Origin: JBBDIM01 sp040880405 | GTDB taxonomy: Bacteria > Planctomycetota > Planctomycetia > Pirellulales > Pirellulaceae | Assembly (NCBI GenBank): GCA_040880405.1 | Contig: JBBDIM010000179.1 | Span: forward strand, 8,948 to 72,947 | DNA length: 64,000 nucleotides | Reading direction: 5' to 3' | In this document: positions 42,615-51,617 of the stretch, piece after piece | Numbering within the stretch: the first letter of the stretch is position 1 | Layout: each line of letters starts with the position of its first letter | Notes under the pieces: model-generated | The model's input: the letters and a program-made list of their open reading frames with translations, nothing else | Told to the model about the DNA's origin: nothing | The model's database searches: none | Translations under genes and position numbers: made by a program

Positions 42615-43037
42615 TCAGCGGCGTCCCGGAAAGCGACCAACCGTCAGCGGTTGGCTCAAATTCAACCGCTGCTCCATGGGGTACATCTCACGTTCTCGAA
42701 CCTCGGGGTCATGCGTCGTCCAGGTCTCTCGGATTTGGACCGCATGCACGCGGCGAACGACGTTTTGATCTCGCCACGTGGTGACGTAATCTCCCTGGGG
42801 CCAAGACTTGCGCGGATGCTGGTCGTCTGACTTGAGTAGTCGCCAAGCCCTGACTTGAAACCGTCTCGTGGCGGAATCCCAGTCGTAGAAGATCAACTGG
42901 TCGATCACGTGTCGGCCGTGTTGATCGTACAAATGGTTGACTTCAATCAGATCGACCTGATCCACCACCTCCGACGTTGTCGGAGCGGCACCAGAGCAAG
43001 CCAGGGTAAGGATCGTGCTCAGCAGTAACGGATGCAT
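42615..43037 (-). CDS. small secreted hypothetical protein
   Basis: A 140-aa product from ATG 43037 with AAGGAG well placed upstream. The first 18 residues (HPLLLSTILTLACSGAAP) form a signal peptide, possibly with a lipoprotein-like Cys at residue 14. The mature part is polar with many Trp, His and Arg residues (QLIFYDWDSATRRFQVR, RRVHAVQIRETW). I do not recognise a family. The frame extends further upstream, but the ribosome site decides the start. Confidence 0.6.
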   Translation of the reverse strand: MHPLLLSTILTLACSGAAPTTSEVVDQVDLIEVNHLYDQHGRHVIDQLIFYDWDSATRRFQVRAWRLLKSDDQHPRKSWPQGDYVTTWRDQNVVRRVHAVQIRETWTTHDPEVREREMYPMEQRLNLSQPLTVGRFPGRR

Positions 43038-43632
43038 GGCAAAATCTCCTTGCTGCCAGCGGAGAGGACACAAGCGATCCCGCGAATTCCTCTCGCGGGT
43101 TCCGGTTCAGCGGCCCCATGAGCCAATCATGCCGCCACCCACTGCATCGCGAAATTCGTGCCAAAACGCTTGCGGGTTCCGACGCGTGCATCGTTACCAT
43201 TGACGCGATAGTCACTTCGGATCCTTTCAGGGGCACTGCGAGGAGAATCGGCGAAGGCGGGGATGCCACCCTTAAACGTGAAAATTGCCTACATAAAATG
43301 CAAGCATGCTTGACAAACGCGCGACGGGAGAAATCCCGTAGGAGGAATAATCCGACCCAGCCTTCAATTTGCGGAAATCCTACCCCGCAGATGTCATTTG
43401 CCCTAGGAATAAGCGGCGACTGGTCATGCCGACGACACTTCGGCGTGAGAACGACCAGAGGGCTGTCAAAAATTCGGTATTGACACGGATTTAGGATGCG
43501 CCGTTTTTGTTCCTTGCAGTCGTCGATCCACCCGGAAAAACAAGGGCTTTTGCGATTCAAGGATGAATAGTTGCGCAATGTTGAAAACCGGACACAACCC
43601 CAGATTTTTAGCAGCCCAGCATTAGTCCCCCT
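43038..43632. other. intergenic region
   Basis: About 600 bp with no convincing gene. A 211-aa ORF on the minus strand (42943-43578) has no domain-like character and overlaps the gene at 42615-43037 in another frame. Confidence 0.45.
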
Positions 43633-43672
43633 CGGGTCTCATCTTTCACTGAACGATCAAGCATGAGACCCG
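43633..43672. terminator. hairpin downstream of the SulP fusion gene
   Basis: CGGGTCTCAT (43633-43642) pairs perfectly with ATGAGACCCG (43663-43672) over a 20-base loop. It lies 50 bp after the stop of the SulP-carbonic anhydrase gene. No T-run is present, so it may only stabilise the 3' end. Confidence 0.5.
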
Positions 43673-43722
43673 GGTATGGAGACTATCCACGGTTCACGTC
43701 GCGGCCATCAATATCCCTGCGC

Positions 43723-46086
43723 TTAGGTTGCCTGGACTGTGTCATAGGGAGAGGCATAGAGCTGTTGGGGACGATGATCCACCGTTTCTGGCAGTTGAGG
43801 CAATTCGAAACCGATCGTACACTCCGGTGGGAAGGTGATCCGGCCGTCGCGGAGATCGTACATCGCGCCGGCGATCCCCAGCTTCCCGGACTCGACCAGT
43901 TGGCGAATCGTGTCGCTCTCTTCCATCAGCAGCATGATGCTTCGCTTGGTGTGCTCGAGTGACACTTCGTCGATAAACCGCTCCTGTTCCTCCGCCGAAA
44001 GCTCCTGGAACCGCTGGGCGACATCCGTGTCGATCGAAGGACGTATGTTCTCCACCACATTCTTGAAGTGAGTACCCCAGCGATGGGCGATCTCCTCGTC
44101 GGTACAAGTCGAGGCCTCCACAATCGCGCGAATCACCGACGAGTTGGTATGCCCCAGCACCAGGATCAACTTCGTCCCGGAAATGGCGCAGCCATACTCG
44201 GCGCTGGCGATCGCGCTGCGGCCATGGATGGAATTGCCCGCCAGGCAGATGTTGAGCACGTCCCCGATCCCCAGGTCGAAAATCGTCTCGGCGAGCAGAC
44301 GAGAATCCATGCAACTGACGATCACCGCCATGGGAAACTGGGCATTGGCGGTCTCTCGGGCCTGCCGCCAGTCTCTTGCCAGCCGCTGATCCTTCCGGAA
44401 CCGCTCATTCCCTTCCTTCAGCAGCGTGACGACCTTGGCCGGGGTCAAATCGCGTTGCAGTTCCCGCGTGGTGAAATCGACGAACTGGATATGGTCTTCC
44501 AGTTTGTAATCGCAGCGGAAGCCACGGAGGCTGACGTGGCACCCCTGCAGTTTCGAGACGTTGTCCCGGAAGTCACGGATCAAGTGCAGCACGTCCGGAT
44601 CGACGTAATCCGTGTGGGTCGCGTCCAGCAGGATATGGCCCCCCTCAGGCACCGAGCGCAAAACACGCTCCAGAGCCGGACGATTCAGGAAGCTCACCTG
44701 GTTGGGCAACTCGATCCGCAAAATCTCTCCGCCGATGTGCTTCTCCGAAACGCGATTGATGGAACGCCGGTAGTTGCTATACAGAATGAAGGCCAAGGCG
44801 ACGCCCAGACCAATCAAAATCCCAATGAGCAGGTCGGTCATGACAATCGCGATCACCGTGATAATGAACGGAAAGAACTGACTCCTGCCTTCGTCCCACA
44901 TTTGACGCATCAGCTTGGGGCTGGCCAGTTTGAAACCGGTGACCATTAAGATGGCTGCCAAACAGGAAAGCGGAATCATGTTCAGGTACTGCGGCAGCAG
45001 CATCACAAACCCCAGCAGCAGCCACCCGTGGAACATCGCGGAGAGCTTGGTCTGGGCACCCGCGCCGACATTCACCGAACCGCGGACCACCACCGAGGTG
45101 ACCGGCAAACCACCAATCAAACCGCAGGTCACGTTCCCGATCCCCTGGGCCAACAACTCGCGATTGGCCGGCGTCGCGCGTTTTTTCGGATCGAGATTAT
45201 CGACCGCCTCGCAGTTGAGCAGTGTTTCGAGCGAGGCGACCACGGCGATCGTGAGCCCAGCTCCCATCACCGCCCAGACCCCGGCGAAACTCAGCAACTG
45301 CGTGAAGTCCGGCATGGTTAGAAACCCAATAAACTCGCCAACGCTCTCAGCGACCGGCACCTGCACATGCTGCTCTTCCCCAACGCCCCACATCCCGCCG
45401 AAGCGATTGAAAATGAGCGTTCCACCCACGCCCATCAACACCACCAACAGCGGCGACGGAACGAGGGAGTTTTTCAGGACCTTGATCTTATCCCAACCCA
45501 CCAGAAACGCGATCGAGAAGAGCCCGATCAGCAAAGGGCCGAAGTGATATTCCCCCTCCAGCAATTCCAGCAGCGAGAGAAAAGGGTTCTCGTGTCCCGG
45601 TTGGTTGTACGACAGGTCACCTTCCATTTCCTGATGTGCCGGGCCCGGTTCAAACGACTGATGCCCCAACACATAGGGCAATTGTTTTAGAATCAGAATG
45701 ATCCCAATCGCCGCGAGCAGCCCCTTAATCACACTCGTCGGGAAAAATGCCGCGAGGAACCCCGCCTTGGCCAACCCCAGGCCAATCTGGATCAACCCAC
45801 CCACAACGATGGCCAGCAGGAAGGCCTCGAAACTGCCCAACACGCCGATTTGGGTCGCCACAATCGCCGTCAAACCGGCCGCCGGACCACTCACGCTAGC
45901 GTGCGAACCGCTGAGTGCCCCAATGACGATCCCACCGACGATCCCCGCCAATAGGCCGGAAAACAGCGGAGCCCCGGACGCCAAAGCGATCCCCAGGCAA
46001 AGTGGTAAGGCCACCAAAAAGACCACGATCCCGGCGGTAAAGTCTCGTGCCAAGGTCTTTGGTGCAAAAATGTTAACGCGTTCCAT
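43723..46086 (-). CDS. SulP-family anion transporter fused to STAS and beta-carbonic anhydrase domains
   Basis: The 787-aa protein is an inner-membrane transporter of the SulP/BicA type (residues about 1-440, with about a dozen helices and the PVTSVVVRGSVNVGAGAQTK-type loop), followed by a STAS domain (about 450-540) and a beta-carbonic anhydrase domain (about 550-770). The anhydrase keeps CMDSR (Cys592, Asp594, Arg596) and His646, but the second zinc cysteine of HxxC is Ser649 (GHTNSS). Bicarbonate or sulfate transport coupled to CO2 hydration would be expected; the Cys-to-Ser change makes the anhydrase activity doubtful. It is a single-gene unit. Confidence 0.9.
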   Translation of the reverse strand: MERVNIFAPKTLARDFTAGIVVFLVALPLCLGIALASGAPLFSGLLAGIVGGIVIGALSGSHASVSGPAAGLTAIVATQIGVLGSFEAFLLAIVVGGLIQIGLGLAKAGFLAAFFPTSVIKGLLAAIGIILILKQLPYVLGHQSFEPGPAHQEMEGDLSYNQPGHENPFLSLLELLEGEYHFGPLLIGLFSIAFLVGWDKIKVLKNSLVPSPLLVVLMGVGGTLIFNRFGGMWGVGEEQHVQVPVAESVGEFIGFLTMPDFTQLLSFAGVWAVMGAGLTIAVVASLETLLNCEAVDNLDPKKRATPANRELLAQGIGNVTCGLIGGLPVTSVVVRGSVNVGAGAQTKLSAMFHGWLLLGFVMLLPQYLNMIPLSCLAAILMVTGFKLASPKLMRQMWDEGRSQFFPFIITVIAIVMTDLLIGILIGLGVALAFILYSNYRRSINRVSEKHIGGEILRIELPNQVSFLNRPALERVLRSVPEGGHILLDATHTDYVDPDVLHLIRDFRDNVSKLQGCHVSLRGFRCDYKLEDHIQFVDFTTRELQRDLTPAKVVTLLKEGNERFRKDQRLARDWRQARETANAQFPMAVIVSCMDSRLLAETIFDLGIGDVLNICLAGNSIHGRSAIASAEYGCAISGTKLILVLGHTNSSVIRAIVEASTCTDEEIAHRWGTHFKNVVENIRPSIDTDVAQRFQELSAEEQERFIDEVSLEHTKRSIMLLMEESDTIRQLVESGKLGIAGAMYDLRDGRITFPPECTIGFELPQLPETVDHRPQQLYASPYDTVQAT

Positions 46087-46352
46087 AAAGGTGAGCTCCA
46101 GAGATGATTGATCGATTTAGGCAGGGAGCAGCGGGATTGGCAGAGGCCAGTTTCAAGCTGCCAAGGGGCATCGGGGGCGCAAGCCGAGGCAAATCAAAAA
46201 CGAAAGTTCGATTTCGATGGACCGCTTGGGCGGCAACCCAGCCCGACGAATATGCCGAGCAACAAGGAAAGTTCCGCGATTGAGGAAACCTCAGGCGCAG
46301 GACGACACAAGATTGGTCCGCGGAGGGAAAATCCGCGCAGAAGACGAACGGT

Positions 46353-46726
46353 TTAACACAACACAGGTGCTAATAGGTCGTGCGAGATGCGGTGACCATC
46401 GAATGCCCGAGGCGGATAGGCGGACGTTCGCGCCGTCGCGTGGGCCATAGAAAGAGGAGGCACCAAGTGGGCGGGAACCTTACGGCAAATCGCCCCTCGG
46501 CGAGACGCCGACCGAACCGACGGAATCCCGGTAACGGATTCGTGGGTGATCTCCTCGCTCGGCATCGGCCCTCGGGCCACTTCCGGCATTAAGAACGAGG
46601 CCAAAATCACGAGCTGCGGAAAGATCAGCCCCACCGCCAACGGAAGCGACAGCAGTGCGACCGACGACGCCAAAAGCGATCGCCGACGTGGCCCATGAGT
46701 CGAGTTGGAGGGGAAAGGTCTGAACA
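46353..46726 (-). CDS. possible small membrane protein
   Basis: An open frame (162 codons from 46841; Met at 46727-46725 gives about 124) has a strongly hydrophobic segment LLSLPLAVGLIFPQLVILAS preceded by basic residues, which looks like a membrane helix. The C-terminal half is basic and Ser/Ala/His-rich and may not be real. No good ribosome site was recognised. It could be a chance ORF. Confidence 0.3.
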
Positions 46727-47026
46727 TTTCGAGCAATTGGCCGTTCGAAGAAGCCGGGAAATTAGGCGATTCGCGGGGAAACCCCGCGTCGCGATCCATC
46801 GACCGCGACTGGGGCATCGGTTGAAAAAACCAACCCGCCAAACACCTTCTAGCACTTTAGTGTAGTCTTTTTCAATAGCCCGGAAAAGTCTGATCGATGG
46901 GCTTTATGCTAGAAAACGATCGATCAAGAGCGACATCTGCCCCATAAGCGGGGATGTGCCTCGGCCGTCATGCCGCTTAAAGTGAATCAAGCAACCATTA
47001 AACAGCTACCTGATGAGAGACGCGTG

Positions 47027-47746
47027 ATGAATGTTAAGTTTTGCGTTTTCCTGTTGTTGGCCCTGACTTGGCCGACGCTCGCTGCGACGACAGCCATGGG
47101 CCAGGCCGATGCGGCACCCGAGAAGCCAGCCTCCGCTCAATCCCAGGCCGAGCCTGACTGGGCCACGTTCAACCCCAGCCCGCACCGCAGCAATCGTCGC
47201 GGGGCCGAAATCACCGCCATCATCATCCATTACACGGCCGGCGGGTTGCTCGAAGGGACGGTTGGCTGGTTCCGCAATCCGAGCAGCAAGGTCTCGTCCC
47301 ACTATGTTGTGGGACGCTCCGGCGGCACGGTCCAAATGGTTCCGCTGAGCGAAGTGGCATGGCATGCCGGGCGGAGCCAGCTCGCTGGCAAAGAAGGGGT
47401 GAACCAGTTCAGCGTCGGGATCGAAGTCTGCAACTGGGGCAAGCTTCGGAAAACAGAGGAGGGTTTCGTCACCTACACCGGCAACAAGTACCGCGGCCCC
47501 CAGCCGATCCAATCGGCCGACGGTGCTTACTGGGAACCTTTCACCGACGAGCAATACGCCACCTTGGTCAAGCTATGTGCTCACCTAACAGAAAAACACC
47601 CGATCACCCACATCACCGGCCACAGCGACATCGCCACCCCCCCGGGCCGCAAAATCGACCCAGGCCAAGGCTTTCAGTGGGAGAAGATCCGCACGGGGCT
47701 CGAAGATTCGTTTGAGGGGCACATTGGGCCGGTGGAGAACCCTTAG
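47027..47746 (+). CDS. secreted N-acetylmuramoyl-L-alanine amidase (amidase_2)
   Basis: A 239-aa zinc amidase cleaves the bond between muramic acid and L-Ala in peptidoglycan. From ATG 47027 there is a signal peptide (about 1-27, ending TAMGQA). The amidase_2 domain (about 60-225) has IIIHYTAGG (first zinc His), VVGRSGGTVQMVP, AWHAG (second His region), and the GHSDIATPPGRKIDPG motif with the last ligands. It resembles AmpD/AmiD-type enzymes. It is a useful marker given the long debate on planctomycete peptidoglycan. It precedes a toxin-antitoxin pair but is probably independent. Confidence 0.9.
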   Translation: MNVKFCVFLLLALTWPTLAATTAMGQADAAPEKPASAQSQAEPDWATFNPSPHRSNRRGAEITAIIIHYTAGGLLEGTVGWFRNPSSKVSSHYVVGRSGGTVQMVPLSEVAWHAGRSQLAGKEGVNQFSVGIEVCNWGKLRKTEEGFVTYTGNKYRGPQPIQSADGAYWEPFTDEQYATLVKLCAHLTEKHPITHITGHSDIATPPGRKIDPGQGFQWEKIRTGLEDSFEGHIGPVENP

Positions 47747-47849
47747 AAGGAAGTTGAGGAATACCTCTCTCTTCCCCGCCGCTTTGACGAGCCGGTATTT
47801 GTGCCGATAGAATTATGAGCGTCCATTTGATTTGTGGGAGAATGATTCG

Positions 47850-48104
47850 ATGATAAAAACCCGAGACGAGCTTCATCATTTTGCGGAGTTTGCCCGAGAG
47901 CGGCTTGAGAGCGAAGGGCCCGAGCTAAGCTTGGACGAGCTCTTCGACCTCTGGCGGAGCGAAAATCCATCCGCGGTGCGCTACGCTGAAAACGTGGCGG
48001 CAGTGAACGCCGCGATCCAGGATTTTCGAAATGGTGATCGAGGCACACCCGCCGGCGAACACTCCGATTCACTTCGTCGTGAGTTTGGTATTAGCCCCGA
48101 ATGA
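47850..48104 (+). CDS. antitoxin of a ParE/RelE-type toxin-antitoxin pair
   Basis: An 84-aa acidic, helical protein from ATG 47850 contains the LSLDELFDLWRSENP stretch and a final segment SLRREFG. Its stop overlaps the toxin ATG by four bases (ATGA), as expected for an antitoxin translated first and in excess. No DNA-binding motif was identified. It would neutralise the toxin and probably autoregulate the operon. An upstream in-frame ATG (47832) is an alternative start. Confidence 0.75.
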   Translation: MIKTRDELHHFAEFARERLESEGPELSLDELFDLWRSENPSAVRYAENVAAVNAAIQDFRNGDRGTPAGEHSDSLRREFGISPE

Positions 48105-48433
48105 CATTTTCAATTCGTGAGCTTAGCAGGGCGAAGAACGACAAAGGTCAAATCTTCGAATGGCTCCATGAGCGATCCCGCGCAGGTGCGATCGCGTGGT
48201 TGGTGGCCTATGATGAGCTTGTTGAGCGACTGAAGTCTGATGCGAACGTTTTCCCTGCGGCACAAGAGATCGCGGACCTAGACGTGAATGTCAGAGAAGC
48301 GTTGTTTAGGACCCGTCGCGGCCGATTCTATCGAGCACTTTTCTTGATTGAACAGAACACCGTCTTTATTCTCCGAATACGTGGCCCTGGGCAACCCCCT
48401 GTCGACACCCACGACATCGAAATGTCGAGGTGA
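48101..48433 (+). CDS. ParE/RelE-family toxin
   Basis: The 110-aa basic protein has the RelE/ParE fold pattern: an N-terminal strand, helices, and the C-terminal beta-hairpin LFRTRRGRFYRALFLIEQ, then TVFILRIRGPG. The target, ribosomal mRNA cleavage or gyrase, cannot be told from the sequence. It overlaps the antitoxin by four bases. The frame ends at 48433, overlapping the first codons of the 48430 ORF. Confidence 0.78.
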   Translation: MTFSIRELSRAKNDKGQIFEWLHERSRAGAIAWLVAYDELVERLKSDANVFPAAQEIADLDVNVREALFRTRRGRFYRALFLIEQNTVFILRIRGPGQPPVDTHDIEMSR

Positions 48434-48513
48434 TACCCTTAACATTGTTGACGTTGTTTGAGTCGGATGCGATATCCGAGCGTACCAACGACTTTGCTTA
48501 CACTCCACCTCAC

Positions 48514-49308
48514 ATGCCCCGCAAAAACCAACACGCGCCCCCCGCCCAGCTTATCGAACAGCGGTTTGGCCCAGCGGCCACTTGCCGTGTCAGCCGGACG
48601 ATCACCACCACGGACACCCCCGTGGGGCAGTTGTACCGCGAACCACCTCAAGACGAGAACGACACCGGTTGGCTGCTCCTGGCCGAGGACGAGCTGTACG
48701 AGCTTTTGGATAACCCGCAAACGGACGAAGTGCTGGGCTTGGCCGTCATGGCGGAGTACCAGGCGGAACTTGCCCCCATCTTGCTGGAGGCCCCGGTCGG
48801 TGCCATGTTCATCCGGGATGAAGAGACCGGCGAGTACCTTCAGGAAGATAGCCCGTTCGACCCAGAGGATTTGCCGCCGGAGTCGCCGGTCGTTCGCGGT
48901 GAATTCCCCCTGGCCGATGGTTGGTCGATCACGCTCCCCTGCCTCATGAACCTCCGTGTGGAGGAGGATGTCATCATCCTTTCCCGGCCGGGGCTGGTGG
49001 TGTACCTGATGGTGTGGGGCAACGAAGAGGACCAATCGATCGAAACCCGACTAGCCGACCTGCGGGAAGAAATCCCCGCCGAGGCAACCGAGATCCAAGT
49101 CCAATCCGAAGGCGACCTGCAACTACTCACCTACCACCACACCGAAGACCTCTCCACCGAAGAAGAGGCCCCCGGCCTGCACGGCCTGGCGATCGGCGAA
49201 ACGGGCCACGTGCAAATTGCAGTCTACTGCTTCGACAACGCGGAAGCGGAACGTGCGAAAGCGTTGTGGGGGAGTTTGAAGACGGTGAGATACTTTGCAG
49301 GGGAGTGA
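48514..49308 (+). CDS. DUF2185 (Imm33-like) protein
   Basis: From ATG 48514 this 264-aa protein contains an N-terminal DUF2185 domain: TCRVSRTITTTDTPVGQLYR, then ENDTGWLLLAEDE and VGAMFIRDEETGEY. This family includes immunity proteins of polymorphic toxins. The C-terminal half (about 125-260) is an acidic alpha/beta region I do not recognise. The open frame reaches 48430, overlapping the toxin stop, but the first 28 residues are not convincing. The position after the TA pair may be chance or functional. Confidence 0.72.
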   Translation: MPRKNQHAPPAQLIEQRFGPAATCRVSRTITTTDTPVGQLYREPPQDENDTGWLLLAEDELYELLDNPQTDEVLGLAVMAEYQAELAPILLEAPVGAMFIRDEETGEYLQEDSPFDPEDLPPESPVVRGEFPLADGWSITLPCLMNLRVEEDVIILSRPGLVVYLMVWGNEEDQSIETRLADLREEIPAEATEIQVQSEGDLQLLTYHHTEDLSTEEEAPGLHGLAIGETGHVQIAVYCFDNAEAERAKALWGSLKTVRYFAGE

Positions 49309-49626
49309 CGTTGGCCGCGCATATTTCTTTCACGCCAAGGGTGGCACCGTTTGCTGGCAACCGGTGCGGCGAAGCCGCCAGAGGCTGGCCTGAGTAGGCA
49401 CCCACACATCGCTATTCAGCATGATCAACAACCGCCGCACACCGCTTTTGGAAGCCGAAACACCACGCCTTTAAGATCTACTTGAAAGCTAAACGCCAAA
49501 AAAAATTAACCGACATCCATCATTTGGGCAAATATAGAGAATGGAAAAAATGCCTGCCATTCCCTACTTCCCCTGCCACCCGCCTGCCCTATGACCCACG
49601 GGCCGCGATCCTCGCCAGGAACGAGG
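49309..49626. other. intergenic region
   Basis: 318 bp with no supported gene. GGTGGCACCGTTTGCTGGCA and the nearby GGTGCGGCGAAGCC (49333-49385) give some palindromic character; this is a possible repeat remnant, separating convergent transcription. Confidence 0.4.
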
Positions 49627-50118
49627 CTAACGCTTCAACTCAAAATCAAAGACGTTGTTTCCTGATTCCACCTCGCGAACCAGTTCGCTTTGGGAGTTGT
49701 ACTGCGCGGGGACGTGTTCGGTCGTCAGCGAGCCATCTTCCCGTTCCCGCGCCGTCGTGATGCGGACCTTGTGCGTGCCGACCAGGACGCCCGACTTTTG
49801 CATGGTATAGCGAAGCGTATAGCGGCCATCGCTGTCGGTTTCGTCGACCGAAGGGCGGCCTTCATCGGGATGGAAGCGGACGGTGGCCCCTTTCAAGGGC
49901 TGGCCATCGAGCGTTACCCGGCCGGTAACCTCGCCCCGCTCGGGCCCCGCGTCGCCGCTGCACCCGGGCAGCAAGACAACGGCCAACAACAAGGCCGCCA
50001 CCATGTAAAGTTGGCTCCGAAATCCATAGGGATCCGGGCTTCTATCCCTGTTCGGTGCCTCCCCGTTCCGCAGTGCGGGCCGATCGGCATCCGGCTCGTT
50101 CGTTTCCGCCGCCATCAT
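49627..50118 (-). CDS. carboxypeptidase-regulatory-like lipoprotein 2
   Basis: A frame of 163 codons contains a lipobox LLPGC and then the GEVTGRVTLDGQPLKGATV beta-sandwich typical of DUF1559-associated lipoproteins, ending NNVFDFELK. The ATG at 50118 overlaps the DUF1559 stop (ATGA). From there 38 polar residues precede the hydrophobic signal, which is long. ATG 50004 would give a normal lipoprotein signal; coupling makes the longer start possible. Confidence 0.82.
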   Translation of the reverse strand: MMAAETNEPDADRPALRNGEAPNRDRSPDPYGFRSQLYMVAALLLAVVLLPGCSGDAGPERGEVTGRVTLDGQPLKGATVRFHPDEGRPSVDETDSDGRYTLRYTMQKSGVLVGTHKVRITTAREREDGSLTTEHVPAQYNSQSELVREVESGNNVFDFELKR

Positions 50119-51017
50119 TGATAATCCCCCACCGGCAGGCCATCGCAGCGGTTGCCCAACCGCTGGTAAACGCTCATCGAGATGTTGTTGGCGACGTCCG
50201 ATTCATTGTGGGAAGAGTCGATGTTCTCGCTGATAAACCGCACCGACCCGTCCGACAGCATGAATTGGGCCCCGCCGGGATGCATGCTGCTAGGGCAATT
50301 CGCGGACGTCCCATTGATTGGCCTCTCGGCCACCGTATCGACCATGTTGAATTGCAAATGCTTGTGCCATCCATTTGAATCGTTCGACGTTCCCGCCCAG
50401 ATGGTGCCGCGGTGATAGACATATTCGCGTTCGGTTAACAGAAACGTGTTCGTCGTACCGTCGATGATATCGGCGAACCGGACTTTACTGTGCTGATACA
50501 ACGTGCCGTTGGTCTCATTGTGGTTGCTTTTGTAAGAGTTCACCGTTCCCATCAGCCCGATGTAAGTTGACCGGGCAATCTCCTTCGTCGAGCCGTTCTC
50601 GGGCACCGTTTTAGCGTTCAAGTCGGGACCGGAGTCTGAAGGGCACAAGTAACCGTCGATCTTTGTCCGCACCAGTTCCAGCCGCGTAGCATTGTTCAGG
50701 TTCATCTGGACGGTGGGAGCCAGTTGATCGTACAGGGCGGTCTGTTCCATGAATGGCAGGATGGAAGTGCCCCATGCCCAGCCTAAGTCTGGGTCGTACC
50801 CCTTGGGGAACTGGCCGTATGTATCATGAGAATTGTGCAGGGCCAACCCGATTTGCTTCATGTGGTTCTGGCACTGCATCCGCCGCGCCGCCTCCCGCGC
50901 CTGCTGCACGGCCGGCAACAACAGGGCAACCAACACTCCGATGATGGCGATTACCACCAGTAGTTCGACCAAGGTAAAACCTCGATTTCCGCCACGTAGA
51001 TTGTAAGGGATCGACAT
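50115..51017 (-). CDS. DUF1559 prepilin-like protein 2
   Basis: The 300-aa protein from ATG 51017 (GGTGGAGG about ten bases upstream) begins with the prepilin motif GFTLVELLVVIAIIGVLVAL and LLPAVQQAREAARRMQC. The DUF1559 domain ends with HPGGAQFMLSDGSVRFISEN, the H-x(9)-DG motif. Its stop overlaps the start of lipoprotein 2 on the same strand, so the two products are coupled at translation, the clearest sign in this window that these families act together. Confidence 0.92.
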   Translation of the reverse strand: MSIPYNLRGGNRGFTLVELLVVIAIIGVLVALLLPAVQQAREAARRMQCQNHMKQIGLALHNSHDTYGQFPKGYDPDLGWAWGTSILPFMEQTALYDQLAPTVQMNLNNATRLELVRTKIDGYLCPSDSGPDLNAKTVPENGSTKEIARSTYIGLMGTVNSYKSNHNETNGTLYQHSKVRFADIIDGTTNTFLLTEREYVYHRGTIWAGTSNDSNGWHKHLQFNMVDTVAERPINGTSANCPSSMHPGGAQFMLSDGSVRFISENIDSSHNESDVANNISMSVYQRLGNRCDGLPVGDYQ

Positions 51018-51113
51018 ATTGAAAAGACCTCCACCGAAATAAGAAATAGGATCAAGAGAGCAAAATTTGCGATGGGCATATCGTGTCGCTTAAGAGGAGA
51101 ATGAAGCGACGTT

Positions 51114-51254
51114 GGAAGGGTTGTCACGACCTGACCGAAGTCAGCGGGCCACTAAAGGCCGGTAAGAGGCAGTACCAGAATTTAACCCCGGCCTCGCAGG
51201 AAAGTCCACAGGAAAAATAACTTTTTCTTGAATTGGATGCGATTTGCGATTATC
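51114..51254. repeat. imperfect direct repeat, copy A
   Basis: About 140 bp sharing GAAGTCAGCGGGCCAC, the GGCC...GGTAAG hairpin segment and a final GCGATTTGCGA with copy B at 51482-51613. It lies 97 bp upstream of DUF1559 protein 2. Confidence 0.6.
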
Positions 51255-51481
51255 AGGAATTCGTGCTATCGCCATGTTCGATGGATCATTTACATCCCGT
51301 GATAAAAGCCTACGGGTCTGTCCTAAAGAGTTTGCTAATCGTGTGCCGGGGGTAGGATTCCACATTTCACTCGCGGGTGGCACCCAGGAAGTTTTGTTCC
51401 GCCCAGCGCTGGCCAATCCAAAAACCCTCAGGCCACAGTGGGCCACACTTTACTAAAATCAACCAAGGGCACTCGGGGGTG

Positions 51482-51613
51482 TTGAAAGGTCTGCCACGAA
51501 CGGATCGAAGTCAGCGGGCCACAAAAGCCCGGTAAGGGGGATTACCGAGTTTTATGCCGACCGCGCAGTCAAGCTTGCAAGAAAACTCCCGAATTCCCTG
51601 CGATTTGCGAATG
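51482..51613. repeat. imperfect direct repeat, copy B
   Basis: Same element as 51114-51254, in the same orientation, ending in TGCGATTTGCGAA directly before the end of the FAD oxidoreductase gene. About 230 bp of unique DNA separate the copies; nothing is recognised in it. Confidence 0.6.
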
Positions 51614-51617
51614 ATGT

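Noticed and set aside
42943..43578. 211-aa ORF on the minus strand
   Set aside because: It overlaps the better supported secreted protein (42615-43037), has many rare residue runs and no motif.
44068..44949. 293-aa ORF antisense to the SulP fusion
   Set aside because: It is a shadow of a certain membrane-protein gene, and the composition is unlike a real protein.
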